64,000 nucleotides of DNA from Kineococcus sp. NBC_00420 (lineage in GTDB: Bacteria > Actinomycetota > Actinomycetes > Actinomycetales > Kineococcaceae). Positions 33,028 through 45,295 of this stretch are shown here, one piece after another. A model generated the notes under the pieces. The model searched no databases and was not told the DNA's origin. It saw nothing but the letters and a program-made list of their open reading frames with translations. The position numbers were made by a program, and so were the translations under genes. Position 1 is the stretch's first letter. Each line of letters opens with the position of its first letter. The stretch spans positions 3,906,001 to 3,970,000 of the forward strand of contig NZ_CP107930.1 of the NCBI RefSeq assembly GCF_036021035.1. The letters run 5' to 3'.

Positions 33028-34857
33028 ATGGCGCGCGTGAAGTCCCTGCTGTCGACCGTCCGCGCCCTGCTCGCCCTCCTCCCGGCGGGGAGTTCGCGGT
33101 TCGTGACGGCCTACTGCACCGCCCAGGCCCTGCTCTCCGTCTTCGACGTCGTCGCGCTCGGTCTGCTGGCCGTCCTGCTGCCCGCCGCGGTCAGCGGGAA
33201 CGGGCAGCTGGCGATCGCGATCCCCTTCCTCGGCTCGGCCATCACCACGACCCAGCTCATCGTGCTGATCTGCGTCGCGAGCCTGCTGCTGGTGCTGAAG
33301 TCGCTGACCCAGCTCGCCCTGGTGCGCTGGGGGGTGATCCGCTTCGCCGAGCACGAGGTCGACGTCGCCGACCGGCTCGTGCGCTCCTACCTGTCGGCGT
33401 CGTGGGCCTACCGGCTGCGGGCCAGTTCGGCGCGCGCGGTCCGCACGGTCGACGAGTCGCTGAACCAGTCCTTCAACGGGTTCCTCATGCCGTTCTCGAG
33501 CCTCGTCGCCGAGGTCGCCTCGTTGTTCGCGGTGGGGATCGTCGTCCTCGTCGCGGCCTGGCAGACGGCGATCGTGGCCGCCGTCTACTTCGGGCTCGTC
33601 GCCGTCCTGCTCTACTCCGTCATCGCGAAGCGGGCCGCCGCGGCGGGACGCACCGCCACGGCCGCCAGCGTCGACACGATCCGCCTCGTGCAGGAGTCGT
33701 TCGCGACGACGAAGGAGATCACCCTGCGCGGTCGCGGCGACCAGCTCGCCGGGGTCGCGCGCGAGGTCCGCACGGGCAGCGCCCGGGCGCGCGGGATGGC
33801 GTTCTTCTACTCCGTCGGGCCGCGCTTCGTCCTGGAGGCGGCCCTGCTGGGCGGGTTCCTCGTCGTCGGTGGGATCGCGGTGCTCACCCAGGGCGTGACC
33901 GAGGCGGTGTCGGCGATCGGCCTCTTCGCCGTCGCCGGGTTCCGCGTCGTGCCGTGCCTGACCCGGCTGCAGTCGGTCTTCGCGACGATGCACGCCCACG
34001 AGCCGAACGCCCAGGAGGTCCTGGAGGCGCTGCGCGAGACCGGCGCCTCCCACGGTGCCGCCCGCTTCGCCCCGGTCGACCCGCGCGGACTGCCGGACGG
34101 CGCCGTGGCCATCGACCTCCTCGACGTCACCTTCACCTACCCCGGCAGCGACCGTCCGGCCCTGGACGGGGTGTCGATCACGGTGCCCGCGGGGTCCCGC
34201 GTCGCCGTCGTCGGCCGCTCCGGCTCGGGGAAGTCCACCCTCGTCGACCTGGTGCTGGGGCTGCTCACGCCGTCCTCGGGGCAGCTGCTCGTCGGCGGCA
34301 AGCCGTTCGACGAGGTCGCCGCGGCGTGGCGCGCGCGGGTCGGCTACGTGCCGCAGGAGGTCGCGCTGCTCGACGCCGACGTGGCCCGCAACGTCGCTCT
34401 GTCCTGGCGCGACGAGGACGTCGACGTCGCCCGGGTCGAGCAGGTCCTCGCGGCCGCGCAGCTCAGCGACGTCGTCGCCGGTCTGCCCCAGGGCGTGCAC
34501 ACGCCGGTGGGGGAGCGCGGGTTGCGGCTCTCCGGCGGGCAGCGGCAGCGGCTGGGGATCGCGCGGGCCCTCTACGCCGACCCGAAGGTCCTCGTCCTCG
34601 ACGAGGCGACGTCGGCGCTGGACGCCTCGACGGAGGCCGCGGTGACCGCGACGGTCGCCGCGCTGCGTTCGGAGGTGACGGTTCTGGTGGTCGCGCACCG
34701 GCTCGCGACGGTGCGCGACTGCGACGCGGTGGTGCTGCTGGAGGAGGGGCGCGTCGTCGACGTGGGGACGTTCGACGAGGTCGTCGCGCGGGTTCCGGAC
34801 TTCGCCCGCCAGGCCCAGCTCTCGGGCCTGGCGAGTGATCACGAGATCGCTGGGTAG
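33028..34857 (+). CDS. ABC exporter, fused membrane and ATPase domains
   Basis: A 609-residue type IV (MsbA-like) half transporter. Residues 1-330 form a six-helix membrane domain, and the C-terminal ATPase has Walker A VGRSGSGKSTLVD, the signature LSGGQRQRLGIAR and Walker B VLVLDEATSALD. It probably flips a lipid-linked glycan or other amphiphile for the glycosyltransferases that follow. The ATG at 33028 was chosen; a GTG at 33037 is an equally possible start. The gene's TAG stop (34855-34857) lies inside the -10 element of the next gene. Confidence 0.9.
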   Translation: MARVKSLLSTVRALLALLPAGSSRFVTAYCTAQALLSVFDVVALGLLAVLLPAAVSGNGQLAIAIPFLGSAITTTQLIVLICVASLLLVLKSLTQLALVRWGVIRFAEHEVDVADRLVRSYLSASWAYRLRASSARAVRTVDESLNQSFNGFLMPFSSLVAEVASLFAVGIVVLVAAWQTAIVAAVYFGLVAVLLYSVIAKRAAAAGRTATAASVDTIRLVQESFATTKEITLRGRGDQLAGVAREVRTGSARARGMAFFYSVGPRFVLEAALLGGFLVVGGIAVLTQGVTEAVSAIGLFAVAGFRVVPCLTRLQSVFATMHAHEPNAQEVLEALRETGASHGAARFAPVDPRGLPDGAVAIDLLDVTFTYPGSDRPALDGVSITVPAGSRVAVVGRSGSGKSTLVDLVLGLLTPSSGQLLVGGKPFDEVAAAWRARVGYVPQEVALLDADVARNVALSWRDEDVDVARVEQVLAAAQLSDVVAGLPQGVHTPVGERGLRLSGGQRQRLGIARALYADPKVLVLDEATSALDASTEAAVTATVAALRSEVTVLVVAHRLATVRDCDAVVLLEEGRVVDVGTFDEVVARVPDFARQAQLSGLASDHEIAG

Positions 34858-34860
34858 GGT
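34855..34860 (+). promoter_or_regulatory. -10 element (TAGGGT) overlapping a stop codon, GT4 gene
   Basis: TAGGGT begins with the TAG stop of the ABC exporter gene and is followed by 8 nt and the GTG at 34869. Confidence 0.5.
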
Positions 34861-34868
34861 CACCGATC

Positions 34869-36005
34869 GTGTCGTCCCTGGTCCGCATCGCGACGCGGAC
34901 CTACCCGCCGGACGTGGGTGCCGCGCCGTTCCGGCTGCGCGCCCTCGCCCGCGCCCTGGTCGAGGCCGGGTGCGACGTCGAGGTCGTCACGACCACCGCG
35001 ACCGCGCCGGAGACCCGTGACCCCGGGGTCGCCACCTCGCGCTTCCCCGTGCTGCGCGACGGCGACGGTGCCGTGCGCGGGTACCTGCAGTACCTCTCCT
35101 TCGACGTCCCGCTGACCGCACGGCTGCTCACCGGTCGCCGTCCCGACGTCGTCGTCCACGAACCGCCGCCCACCACCGGCGTCGTCACCCGGATCACCTC
35201 GGCGCTGCGCCGGACCCCCTACGTCTCCTACCTGCCCGACGTCTGGTCGCAGGGTGCCGTCGCCGCCGGCGCGCCCCGGCCCGTGCTCCGGGCCGTCGAG
35301 TTCGCCGAGCAGGCCGCCCTGCGCGGGGCCGCGCGCGTCCTCGCCGTCACCGAGGGGATGGCGCAGCAGGTGGTCCGCGGCGGGGTCGACCCCGACACGG
35401 TCCGCGTCGTCGGCAACGGCGTCGACGTCGACGTGTTCCGCCCGCAGGAGAGCGTCGCGGGGCCGGGGTTGCGGGTCGTCTACAGCGGCACGATGTCGGA
35501 GTGGCAGGGGGCCGAGGTCCTGCTCCGCGGGTTCGTGCGGTTCCTCGGGTCGAACCCCGACGCCCGGCTGACCATGGTCGGCGGGGGAGTCGACGTCCCG
35601 AGGTTGCGGGCGCTGGCCGCCGACCTCGCCCCGCACGCCGTGGACCTGCCCGGCACCGTCGCCCCGGAACGCGCGGCCGAGCTGCTGGCCCACGCCGACG
35701 TCGCGCTCGCCTCGCTGGTCCCGGACACCGGCTACGACCTCATGTCGCCCACCAAGATCTTCGCCGCCACCGCCTGCGGGACCCCCGTCCTCTTCGCCGG
35801 GGTCGGGGGCGGCGCCGACCTCGTGCGCGAGCACGACCTGGGGTGGGTGGTCGGGCACTCCGCGACCGCCGTCGCCGACGCCCTGCGCGAGGTCACGACC
35901 CCGACCCCGCCGACCCGGGAACGCCTGCGGGAGTGGGCCCTGGAGCACGGGTCGCTGGCCTCCGCCGCGCGACGGGCCGCCGCCGCGGTCCTCGAGGTCC
36001 TGTGA
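34869..36005 (+). CDS. Glycosyltransferase family 4
   Basis: A 378-residue GT-B fold retaining glycosyltransferase. The N-terminal acceptor domain starts LVRIATRTYPPDVGAAPFR. The C-terminal nucleotide-sugar domain has RVVYSGTMSEWQGAEVLL and the family E-x7-E region TKIFAATACGTPVLFAG. It is cytoplasmic or membrane-associated and adds a sugar to a lipid-linked acceptor. It overlaps the DUF6541 gene by four bases (GTGA). The donor sugar cannot be read from motifs. Confidence 0.9.
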   Translation: MSSLVRIATRTYPPDVGAAPFRLRALARALVEAGCDVEVVTTTATAPETRDPGVATSRFPVLRDGDGAVRGYLQYLSFDVPLTARLLTGRRPDVVVHEPPPTTGVVTRITSALRRTPYVSYLPDVWSQGAVAAGAPRPVLRAVEFAEQAALRGAARVLAVTEGMAQQVVRGGVDPDTVRVVGNGVDVDVFRPQESVAGPGLRVVYSGTMSEWQGAEVLLRGFVRFLGSNPDARLTMVGGGVDVPRLRALAADLAPHAVDLPGTVAPERAAELLAHADVALASLVPDTGYDLMSPTKIFAATACGTPVLFAGVGGGADLVREHDLGWVVGHSATAVADALREVTTPTPPTRERLREWALEHGSLASAARRAAAAVLEVL

Positions 36006-38044
36006 ACCCCCCGATCCCCGTCATCACCGGCGGCTCCCCGGCCTCCGACGCCCTGACCCTCGCGCTCGGCGTCCTCTGGGTCCTCCTCCCGGGCGGTCTG
36101 GTGCTGGTGGCCGGCGGGGTCCGGAAGGTCCCCGTGCTGCTCGGGGCCGCGCCGGCCACCTCCGTCGGGATCTCCACCCTCGCCGCGACGGTCAGCGGGC
36201 TGAGCGGCACGCGGTTCTCCTGGTGGCTCGTGCTCGCGGCCACCGCCGGTCTGCTCGCCGTGCTCGCCCTCGTCCGCGGCCGGGCCGGTGCCTTCGAGAC
36301 CGAACGGGTCCCGCGCGGGCCCGCGCTCGCCGCCGCCGCGCTGCTGCTCGCCGCGACCGCCACCGCCCTCGAGCTGTTCCGCCGCGGGATGGGGGCGCTG
36401 GCGACGCCGTCGCAGGAACACGACACCCTCACCCACGCCCTCGTCACCGCCCGGATCCTGCGCACCGGTGACGCGGCCCCCTGGCGCGGGCAGGTCCTCG
36501 ACGTCGTCACCGGGACACCCGCGCAGTACTACCCGAACGGTCTGCACCAGTGGGCCGCGCTCGTCGCCCAGAGCGGGGACGTCAGCGCCGTCGCCGGCTT
36601 CAACGCGACCAGCGTCGTCGTCCTCGCCGTCGTCCAGCCCCTCGGCCTCCTCGCCCTGGCGGCGCGGACCCTGCCGAAGGAGTGGCTGCCCGCCGGCGGG
36701 GTCGCCGCGATCGCGTCGGTGCTGGCCTACCAACCGCTGCAGGCCATGCACCACGACTCGGGCGCCCTACCCAACGCCGCCGCGATCGCCTTCGCCCCCG
36801 GGGTGGTCGCACTGCTGCTGCCCCCACCGCGGACCCCCGGCCGGGGTGTCGTCGGGATCCTCCCCGCGATCGCCCTCGCCTGCGCCGGAGCCGTCACCGT
36901 CCACCCCAGCGCCGCCCTCACCATCGGCGGCGGCTTCCTCGGGGCCTACGTCTTCGGCCTCGTCCTCCGCGCGGAAACAACACTTTCCGCCCCTGACCGG
37001 GCACGTTCGAGGGCGGAAAGTGTTGTTTCCGCGGGGACGTGGCTCGCGGGGCTCGCCGGGGCGGGGGTCCTGGTCGCCGCGCTCGTCGGGACCGCCCTCA
37101 CCCAGGCGGCGGCCGCCGGCGGCGGGTCCAGCTCACGCTTCGCCCGCGACATCCCGGCGGAGTCGCTGCCCGACGCGCTGCACCGCGTGTTCACGCTGCC
37201 CTTCCAGGGCGGCCTCGACCTCGCCTCCACCCGCGAGCAGTGGTGGCTGGCGGTCCCCGTCCTGCTCGGCGTCGCGCTCGCCGGGCGCCGGGCCGGGGCC
37301 GTCGCGCTGACCTGGCTGGTCTGGTCCGCGCTCGCGCTCGCCTACCTGCTCGACCTGCACGCCCCGGGTCTCGACCTGGTCTGGGACACCGCGTGGAACT
37401 CCTACTTCCGGGTCGTGGCGCACGGCAGTCCCTGGGCGTGGCTGCTCGTCGGGGTCGGTGTGCTGCGGCTCTCGACGCTGCTCGCCCGCCGGTGGACCCC
37501 CGTGCTGGCCCCGGTGCTGGCCACCGTCCTGGGCGCCGCGCTGCTCACCGCCAACGTGCTCGACGTGTTCTCGATCGAGGTGCAGGCCCTGCGCGAGCGC
37601 TACGCCGAGCCCACCTACCAGCGCATCGACGCCGACGACCAGGCCGCCGGCCGCTACCTGGCCGCGCACGTGCAGCCCGGCCAGCGCGTCATGAACTCCG
37701 GCAACGACGGGTCGACCTACGACTACGTCCTCGACGGTGTCCCGATCCTCGCCACGACGGCCGTGCCCACGACCCCGCTGCCCGACCTGCGGACGCTGAC
37801 GGCCCGCTTCCACGACCTGCCCACCGACCCCGAGGTCCAGGCGCTGGTCGCGAAGTACGACATCGGCTGGGTCGTCGTGGACTCCGTGGCCCCCGGCCTG
37901 CCGCTGAAACCGGCCGACGCCGTGTTCTTCGGCCAGCCCGGCTACGACGTCCCGCCCGGGCTCACCGGCCTCGACGGGGTCGAGGGGCTGCGCAAGGTCT
38001 TCACCAGCGGGACGGTGAGCGTGTGGCAGGTGACCCTGCCGTGA
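36002..38044 (+). CDS. DUF6541-type polytopic membrane protein (GT-C-like)
   Basis: A 680-residue membrane protein with about 12-13 hydrophobic helices in the first 540 residues and a soluble C-terminal domain. It resembles the actinobacterial DUF6541 family, which has the general layout of GT-C polyprenol-dependent glycosyltransferases: an early loop with SQEHDTLTHALVTARIL carries acidic/His residues. It sits between GT4 and a double GT2 with 4-base overlaps, so a role in the same glycan pathway is likely. A 62-bp perfect hairpin lies in frame inside it (36971-37032), encoding a hydrophilic loop. Confidence 0.8.
   Translation: MNPPIPVITGGSPASDALTLALGVLWVLLPGGLVLVAGGVRKVPVLLGAAPATSVGISTLAATVSGLSGTRFSWWLVLAATAGLLAVLALVRGRAGAFETERVPRGPALAAAALLLAATATALELFRRGMGALATPSQEHDTLTHALVTARILRTGDAAPWRGQVLDVVTGTPAQYYPNGLHQWAALVAQSGDVSAVAGFNATSVVVLAVVQPLGLLALAARTLPKEWLPAGGVAAIASVLAYQPLQAMHHDSGALPNAAAIAFAPGVVALLLPPPRTPGRGVVGILPAIALACAGAVTVHPSAALTIGGGFLGAYVFGLVLRAETTLSAPDRARSRAESVVSAGTWLAGLAGAGVLVAALVGTALTQAAAAGGGSSSRFARDIPAESLPDALHRVFTLPFQGGLDLASTREQWWLAVPVLLGVALAGRRAGAVALTWLVWSALALAYLLDLHAPGLDLVWDTAWNSYFRVVAHGSPWAWLLVGVGVLRLSTLLARRWTPVLAPVLATVLGAALLTANVLDVFSIEVQALRERYAEPTYQRIDADDQAAGRYLAAHVQPGQRVMNSGNDGSTYDYVLDGVPILATTAVPTTPLPDLRTLTARFHDLPTDPEVQALVAKYDIGWVVVDSVAPGLPLKPADAVFFGQPGYDVPPGLTGLDGVEGLRKVFTSGTVSVWQVTLP
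36971..37032. repeat. 22-bp perfect inverted repeat inside the DUF6541 gene
   Basis: Arms 36971-36992 and 37011-37032 are perfect complements (outer end GCGGAAACAACACTTTCC), with an 18-nt loop. The AT-rich stem core stands out from the surrounding GC-rich coding sequence. The frame stays open through it and encodes a polar stretch between two hydrophobic helices. Confidence 0.9.
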
Positions 38045-39900
38045 CACCGCGAGCGACCTGGCACCCTGTCCCGGTGCCCCGGGAACGTGTCATCGCCGTC
38101 GTCGTCGCCTGGGACCGCCGCGACCTGCTGCTCGCCGGGCTCGACGCGCTCGCCGCCCAGACCCGCCGCCCCGACCTCGTCGTGGTGGTCGACAACGCCT
38201 CCTCCGACGGCTCCCCACAGGCCGTCCGGGAGTGGAGCACCGGCACCGACCTGCCGCTCGACCTGGTCGTCCTGCCCCGCAACACCGGCGGCGCCGGCGG
38301 GTTCGCCGCCGGTCTGGCCCGCGCGGTGCACCGCCACGACGCCGACGCCGTCTGGCTGATGGACGACGACACCGTCCCGACCCCGACGGCGCTCGCGGAA
38401 GCGCTGGCCGCCCTGCGGCGCACCGGGTCCGCGGTCGTGGCGAGCCGGGTCGTGTGGACCGACGGCCGGGACCACCCGATGAACACCCCCCGCGAGCGTC
38501 CCGGGGTCAGCGCGCAGGAGCGGGCGGCGGCCCGGGCCGCGGGCTGCCTGCCGATCCGTTCGGCCAGCTTCGTCGCGCTGCTGCTCGACGCGCGGGCGGT
38601 GCGCGAGGACGGACTGCCCGAGGCCGCCTTCTTCCTCTGGAACGACGACTTCGAGTACACGACCCGGCTGCTGCGCCGCCGGCGCGGGGTCGCGTGCGCG
38701 GCCAGCGTCGTGGAGCACCGCACCAAGGTGTTCGGCTCCACCGACGCCGACCCGGGGGAGCGGTTCGTGCTCGAGGTCCGCAACAAGCTGTGGACCTTCA
38801 CCCGCTCCCGACCCCTCGACGCCCGCGACACCGTCCTCTACGGCGGGGCGACGCTGCGCCGCTGGGGCCGGACCATCGCCCGCTCGCAGCGCCGCGACGT
38901 CCTGCTCAGGGGCCTGACCAGCGGGCTGCGCCAGGGGGTCCGCCGCCCCGCCGCCACGGCCACCGTCCTCGCCGGCCTCGGAGAGGTCTCCGACGACGTC
39001 CGCGCCGTGGAGTCCGCCGCCGGCCGCGCCCCCCTCCTGGAGCCGGCTGGACGCCGGCTCCAGGACCTGAGGTTCTCGGTGCTGCTGCCGGTGTGGGCGC
39101 GCGACGAGGTCGCGCAGCTGCAGCGCGCGGTCGCCAGCGTGACGAGCGACCAGGAACTGCGGCCCGACGAGGTCCTGATCGTCCGCGACGGCCCCGTCCC
39201 CGACGACCTGCAGGAGGCCCTCGACGCCCTGCAGGGCGTCCGCGTCCTGGAACTGCCGGTCAACGTGGGTCTCGCCCGGGCCCTCGAGGAGGGTCTGCGG
39301 CACTGCACCTTCGACGTCGTCGCCCGGATGGACGCCGACGACGTGAGCCTGCCGCACCGCTTCGCCCGTCAGCTGCCGCTGATCGCCGCGGGTGCGGACC
39401 TCGTGGGGGCGGGTCTGCTGGAGATCGGCGCCGACGAGGACGACGTCGTCGGCCGCCGCGTCCCGCCGACCGGCGCGGCCGCGATCGCCCGCTACGCCCG
39501 CTTCCACGACCCCTTCAACCACCCGACGGTGGTCTACCGCCGTTCCGCGGTCGCCGCGGCGGGGGGTTACCGGGACCTGGACCTCATGGAGGACTACTGG
39601 CTGTTCGCGCGGATGATCGGCGCGGGTGCCCGCGTGGAGAACCTCGCCGAACCGCTCGTGAAGTACCGCGTGGGTGCGTCCCCGGACGCCGGCTCCTACG
39701 CCCGCCGCGGTGGTCTGCGCCTCTTCCGCTCCGAGCTCACCCTGCAGGGGCACCTGCTGCGGGAGGGGTTCACGAGTCCCGTCCAGGCCGCCCGCAACGT
39801 CGTCGTGCGCGGCGGCTACCGCTTCGTCCCGACCCGGATCCGCACGCTCGCCTACCGGGCGCTCATCGCGACGTCCCACCAGCAAGGAGGTGACCGGTGA
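38041..39900 (+). CDS. Tandem (fused) family 2 glycosyltransferase
   Basis: A 619-residue protein with two complete GT-A domains. Domain 1 (about 15-300) has VIAVVVAWDRRDLLLAGLDAL, VDNASSDGS and DDDT (WLMDDDTVPTP), with the GlfT-like GGAGGFAAGLARAV. Domain 2 (about 345-600) has FSVLLPVWARDE, GLARALEEGL and DADD (RMDADDVSLPHRF), like WcaA/AmsE enzymes. Two separate active sites suggest addition of two sugars or a repeating linkage. A 13-bp hairpin lies exactly in the linker. The start overlaps the DUF6541 stop (GTGA) and the end overlaps the acyltransferase start. Confidence 0.88.
   Translation: MTPRATWHPVPVPRERVIAVVVAWDRRDLLLAGLDALAAQTRRPDLVVVVDNASSDGSPQAVREWSTGTDLPLDLVVLPRNTGGAGGFAAGLARAVHRHDADAVWLMDDDTVPTPTALAEALAALRRTGSAVVASRVVWTDGRDHPMNTPRERPGVSAQERAAARAAGCLPIRSASFVALLLDARAVREDGLPEAAFFLWNDDFEYTTRLLRRRRGVACAASVVEHRTKVFGSTDADPGERFVLEVRNKLWTFTRSRPLDARDTVLYGGATLRRWGRTIARSQRRDVLLRGLTSGLRQGVRRPAATATVLAGLGEVSDDVRAVESAAGRAPLLEPAGRRLQDLRFSVLLPVWARDEVAQLQRAVASVTSDQELRPDEVLIVRDGPVPDDLQEALDALQGVRVLELPVNVGLARALEEGLRHCTFDVVARMDADDVSLPHRFARQLPLIAAGADLVGAGLLEIGADEDDVVGRRVPPTGAAAIARYARFHDPFNHPTVVYRRSAVAAAGGYRDLDLMEDYWLFARMIGAGARVENLAEPLVKYRVGASPDAGSYARRGGLRLFRSELTLQGHLLREGFTSPVQAARNVVVRGGYRFVPTRIRTLAYRALIATSHQQGGDR
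39035..39065. repeat. 13-bp perfect inverted repeat at the GT2-GT2 fusion joint
   Basis: Arms 39035-39047 and 39053-39065 (TCCTGGAGCCGGC and complement) flank a 5-nt loop. The hairpin encodes the linker LLEPAGRRLQDL between the two enzyme domains. Confidence 0.85.
39884..39893 (+). promoter_or_regulatory. Consensus Shine-Dalgarno of the acyltransferase gene
   Basis: AAGGAGGTGA, a full match to the anti-Shine-Dalgarno sequence, lies 6 nt before the GTG at 39897. It is the strongest ribosome site noted in the window and fixes the overlapping start. Confidence 0.8.
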
Positions 39901-41084
39901 CCGCCGTCACCGACACGCAGCCCCCCGCCGACACCACGGCGGCCAGGCGCCTCCCCGAGGTCCGCTCGATCACCGGGCTGCGGATCGTCGCGGCCGTCTG
40001 GGTGCTGCTCTTCCACTGGAAGTTCACCCCGCTGCCGGACTGGGAGCGGGTGCGGGCCTTCCTCGTGCCGGTCACCGACTCCGGGCACCTGGGCGTCGAC
40101 CTCTTCTACGTGATCTCGGGGTTCGTCATCACGCTGACCTACGTCGAGAAGATGGGCCGGCGACCGGACCTGCGCGGCTGGTGGCGGTTCTGGTGGGCCC
40201 GGATCTGCCGCGTCTGGCCCGCCTACGCCGTCGTCGTCGTGCTGTTCGGGATCTGGCTGCTGTGGCGGCGCAGCATCGACCCGACGTTCTACGCCTACCA
40301 GGGCGTCCAGCCCGACCTCGGGCCGTGGAGCTGGATCCAGCAGCTGCTGCTCGTCCAGCTCTGGCACCGTCCCGACTTCGACGGGGCCAGCTTCGTCGGC
40401 GCGACGTGGTCGGTCTCGGCCGAGATGGCCGCCTACGTCGCCTTCCCCGTCCTCGCGCTCGTGCTGTACCGGCTGAAGCGGCTGCCCTGGTGGGTGCTCG
40501 TCGCCGGCGCCGTCGCGCTGATGGCCCCGGCCGCCCTGCGCAGCTACCAGACCGGGGTCATCTACTGGGACTACAGCTGGCTGGAGCGCATCTTCACCTG
40601 CTTCGGCGCAGGTGCGCTGGTATGCCTCGCGGTGCGCAAGCTGCAGGCGGGTCCCCGCTCCGGCGAGCTCGCGGCCCGCTGGGCCCCGCGGGTCGCCTGG
40701 ATCCTGGTGATCGAGTGCGTGCTCGTCGTCGGCTGGGCCGCGGGCCGGCCCTACGACCGCTTCGCCGTCGTCGCGGTCCTCTTCCCACTGCTCGTCGGCG
40801 CGCTGGCCCTCACCGACGCGGGCCCCTCGGCCTTCCTGTCCCGCCCGGCGATCGTGCTCGGCGGGCGGATCTCCTACAGCGTCTACCTGGTGCACGTGCC
40901 GGTGTACGAGATCTTCTGGACCTTCCAGAAGGAGGTCCCGCAGATCGCGCCGGGGGGGCCGTGGACGAGCTTCGTGGTGCCGAACCTGCCGATCGTCGCC
41001 ATCGGGCTCGGGTGGGTCCTGTGGAGGTTCGTCGAGGAACCCGCCCGCCGCCGCCTGCGCGCGGTGGGCCGTGCGCGCCGTTGA
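39897..41084 (+). CDS. Acyltransferase family 3 (OafA/YrhL type) membrane protein
   Basis: A 395-residue integral membrane O-acyltransferase with about ten helices. The catalytic His region is near the N-terminus (RIVAAVWVLLFHWK), followed by the conserved GHLGVDLFYVISGFVITL. The rest is hydrophobic segments alternating with short Arg-rich loops, ending in FVEEPARRRLR. Such enzymes acetylate or succinylate exported polysaccharides. It closes the first glycan gene set and overlaps the preceding gene by 4 bases. Confidence 0.92.
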   Translation: MTAVTDTQPPADTTAARRLPEVRSITGLRIVAAVWVLLFHWKFTPLPDWERVRAFLVPVTDSGHLGVDLFYVISGFVITLTYVEKMGRRPDLRGWWRFWWARICRVWPAYAVVVVLFGIWLLWRRSIDPTFYAYQGVQPDLGPWSWIQQLLLVQLWHRPDFDGASFVGATWSVSAEMAAYVAFPVLALVLYRLKRLPWWVLVAGAVALMAPAALRSYQTGVIYWDYSWLERIFTCFGAGALVCLAVRKLQAGPRSGELAARWAPRVAWILVIECVLVVGWAAGRPYDRFAVVAVLFPLLVGALALTDAGPSAFLSRPAIVLGGRISYSVYLVHVPVYEIFWTFQKEVPQIAPGGPWTSFVVPNLPIVAIGLGWVLWRFVEEPARRRLRAVGRARR

Positions 41085-41107
41085 AGTGGGTGGGGGTCCG
41101 GGACGGC

Positions 41108-41113
41108 TACGCT
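41108..41113 (+). promoter_or_regulatory. Possible -10 element (TACGCT) of the glf transcript
   Basis: TACGCT lies 9 nt before the ATG of a short leader ORF and about 87 nt before glf. It could start the transcript of the arabinogalactan-like genes. Confidence 0.4.
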
Positions 41114-41122
41114 GACGCCACC

Positions 41123-44396
<3,274 letters not shown>

Positions 44397-44398
44397 GC

Positions 44399-45295
44399 GT
44401 GCCGACGGCCACGACCGTCACGGCGACGTCGCCGCTGGTAGCCCCGGGCCACGGCTCGGGGCTGCTGGACGTCGTCCGGTACCGGTACCTGCTGAAGCTG
44501 CTGGTCCGCAAGGAGATGCGGGTCCGCTACCGCGGCTCCGTCATGGGTCTGCTGTGGTCCTACGTGAAGCCGGGCGTGCAGTTCGCCGTCTTCTACTTCG
44601 CGATGGGGGAGTTCCTCAAGCTCAACGAGAGCGTCCCCAACTTCGCGGTGTACCTGTTCTCCGGCATCGTGGTGATCAACTTCTACACCGAGGCGTTCGG
44701 CAACGCGACGCGCTCGGTGGTCGGCAACGCTCCGCTGATCAAGAAGATCTTCCTGCCCCGGGAACTGTTCTCGGTGTCCTCGGCGTGGGTCGCGGCGATC
44801 CACTTCCTGCCCCAGCTGATCGTCCTGCTGGTGGCCTGCTTCGTCACGGGCTGGCGTCCCGGGGTCGTGCAGATCCTGGCGGGTCTGCTGGGTTTCGTGA
44901 TCGTGGCCGTGCTCTCGGTGGGGCTGGGGCTGCTCTTCGGTGCGGTCAACGTGCTGTACCGGGACTTCGAGAACATCGTGGACCTGCTGCTGATGATCGT
45001 GACCTGGACCTCGCCCGTCCTCTACGACTGGCAGAAGGTCGCCGCCGCGACCGGCGGTCCGAACTCCCTGTTCATGACCCTCTACCAGCTGAACCCGGTG
45101 ACGGCGGCCGTCGAGCTGTTCCACTGGGCGTTCTGGTACCCGACCGGCGACGTCCGTGACGCCGTGGCCCCGGTCGTGCTGCCGCCGCACCTGCTGTGGT
45201 CGGGTCTGTGGGGTCTCCTCATCGCTCTCGTGATGCTCGCGCTGGGACAGTTCGTGTTCCGCCGCATCGAGGGCCGTTTCGCGCAGGAGCTGTGA
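44399..45295 (+). CDS. wzm: Polysaccharide ABC exporter permease (Wzm/RfbD type)
   Basis: A 298-residue ABC-2 permease with six helices. The N-terminal amphipathic start is LLKLLVRKEMRVRYRGSVMGLLWSY, typical of O-antigen/galactan exporters. AGGAGAG lies 7 nt upstream of the GTG. With the next gene it forms a transporter like Rv3783/Rv3781 of mycobacteria, implicated in moving lipid-linked galactan across the membrane. Its TGA overlaps the ATPase start by one base. Confidence 0.92.
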   Translation: MPTATTVTATSPLVAPGHGSGLLDVVRYRYLLKLLVRKEMRVRYRGSVMGLLWSYVKPGVQFAVFYFAMGEFLKLNESVPNFAVYLFSGIVVINFYTEAFGNATRSVVGNAPLIKKIFLPRELFSVSSAWVAAIHFLPQLIVLLVACFVTGWRPGVVQILAGLLGFVIVAVLSVGLGLLFGAVNVLYRDFENIVDLLLMIVTWTSPVLYDWQKVAAATGGPNSLFMTLYQLNPVTAAVELFHWAFWYPTGDVRDAVAPVVLPPHLLWSGLWGLLIALVMLALGQFVFRRIEGRFAQEL

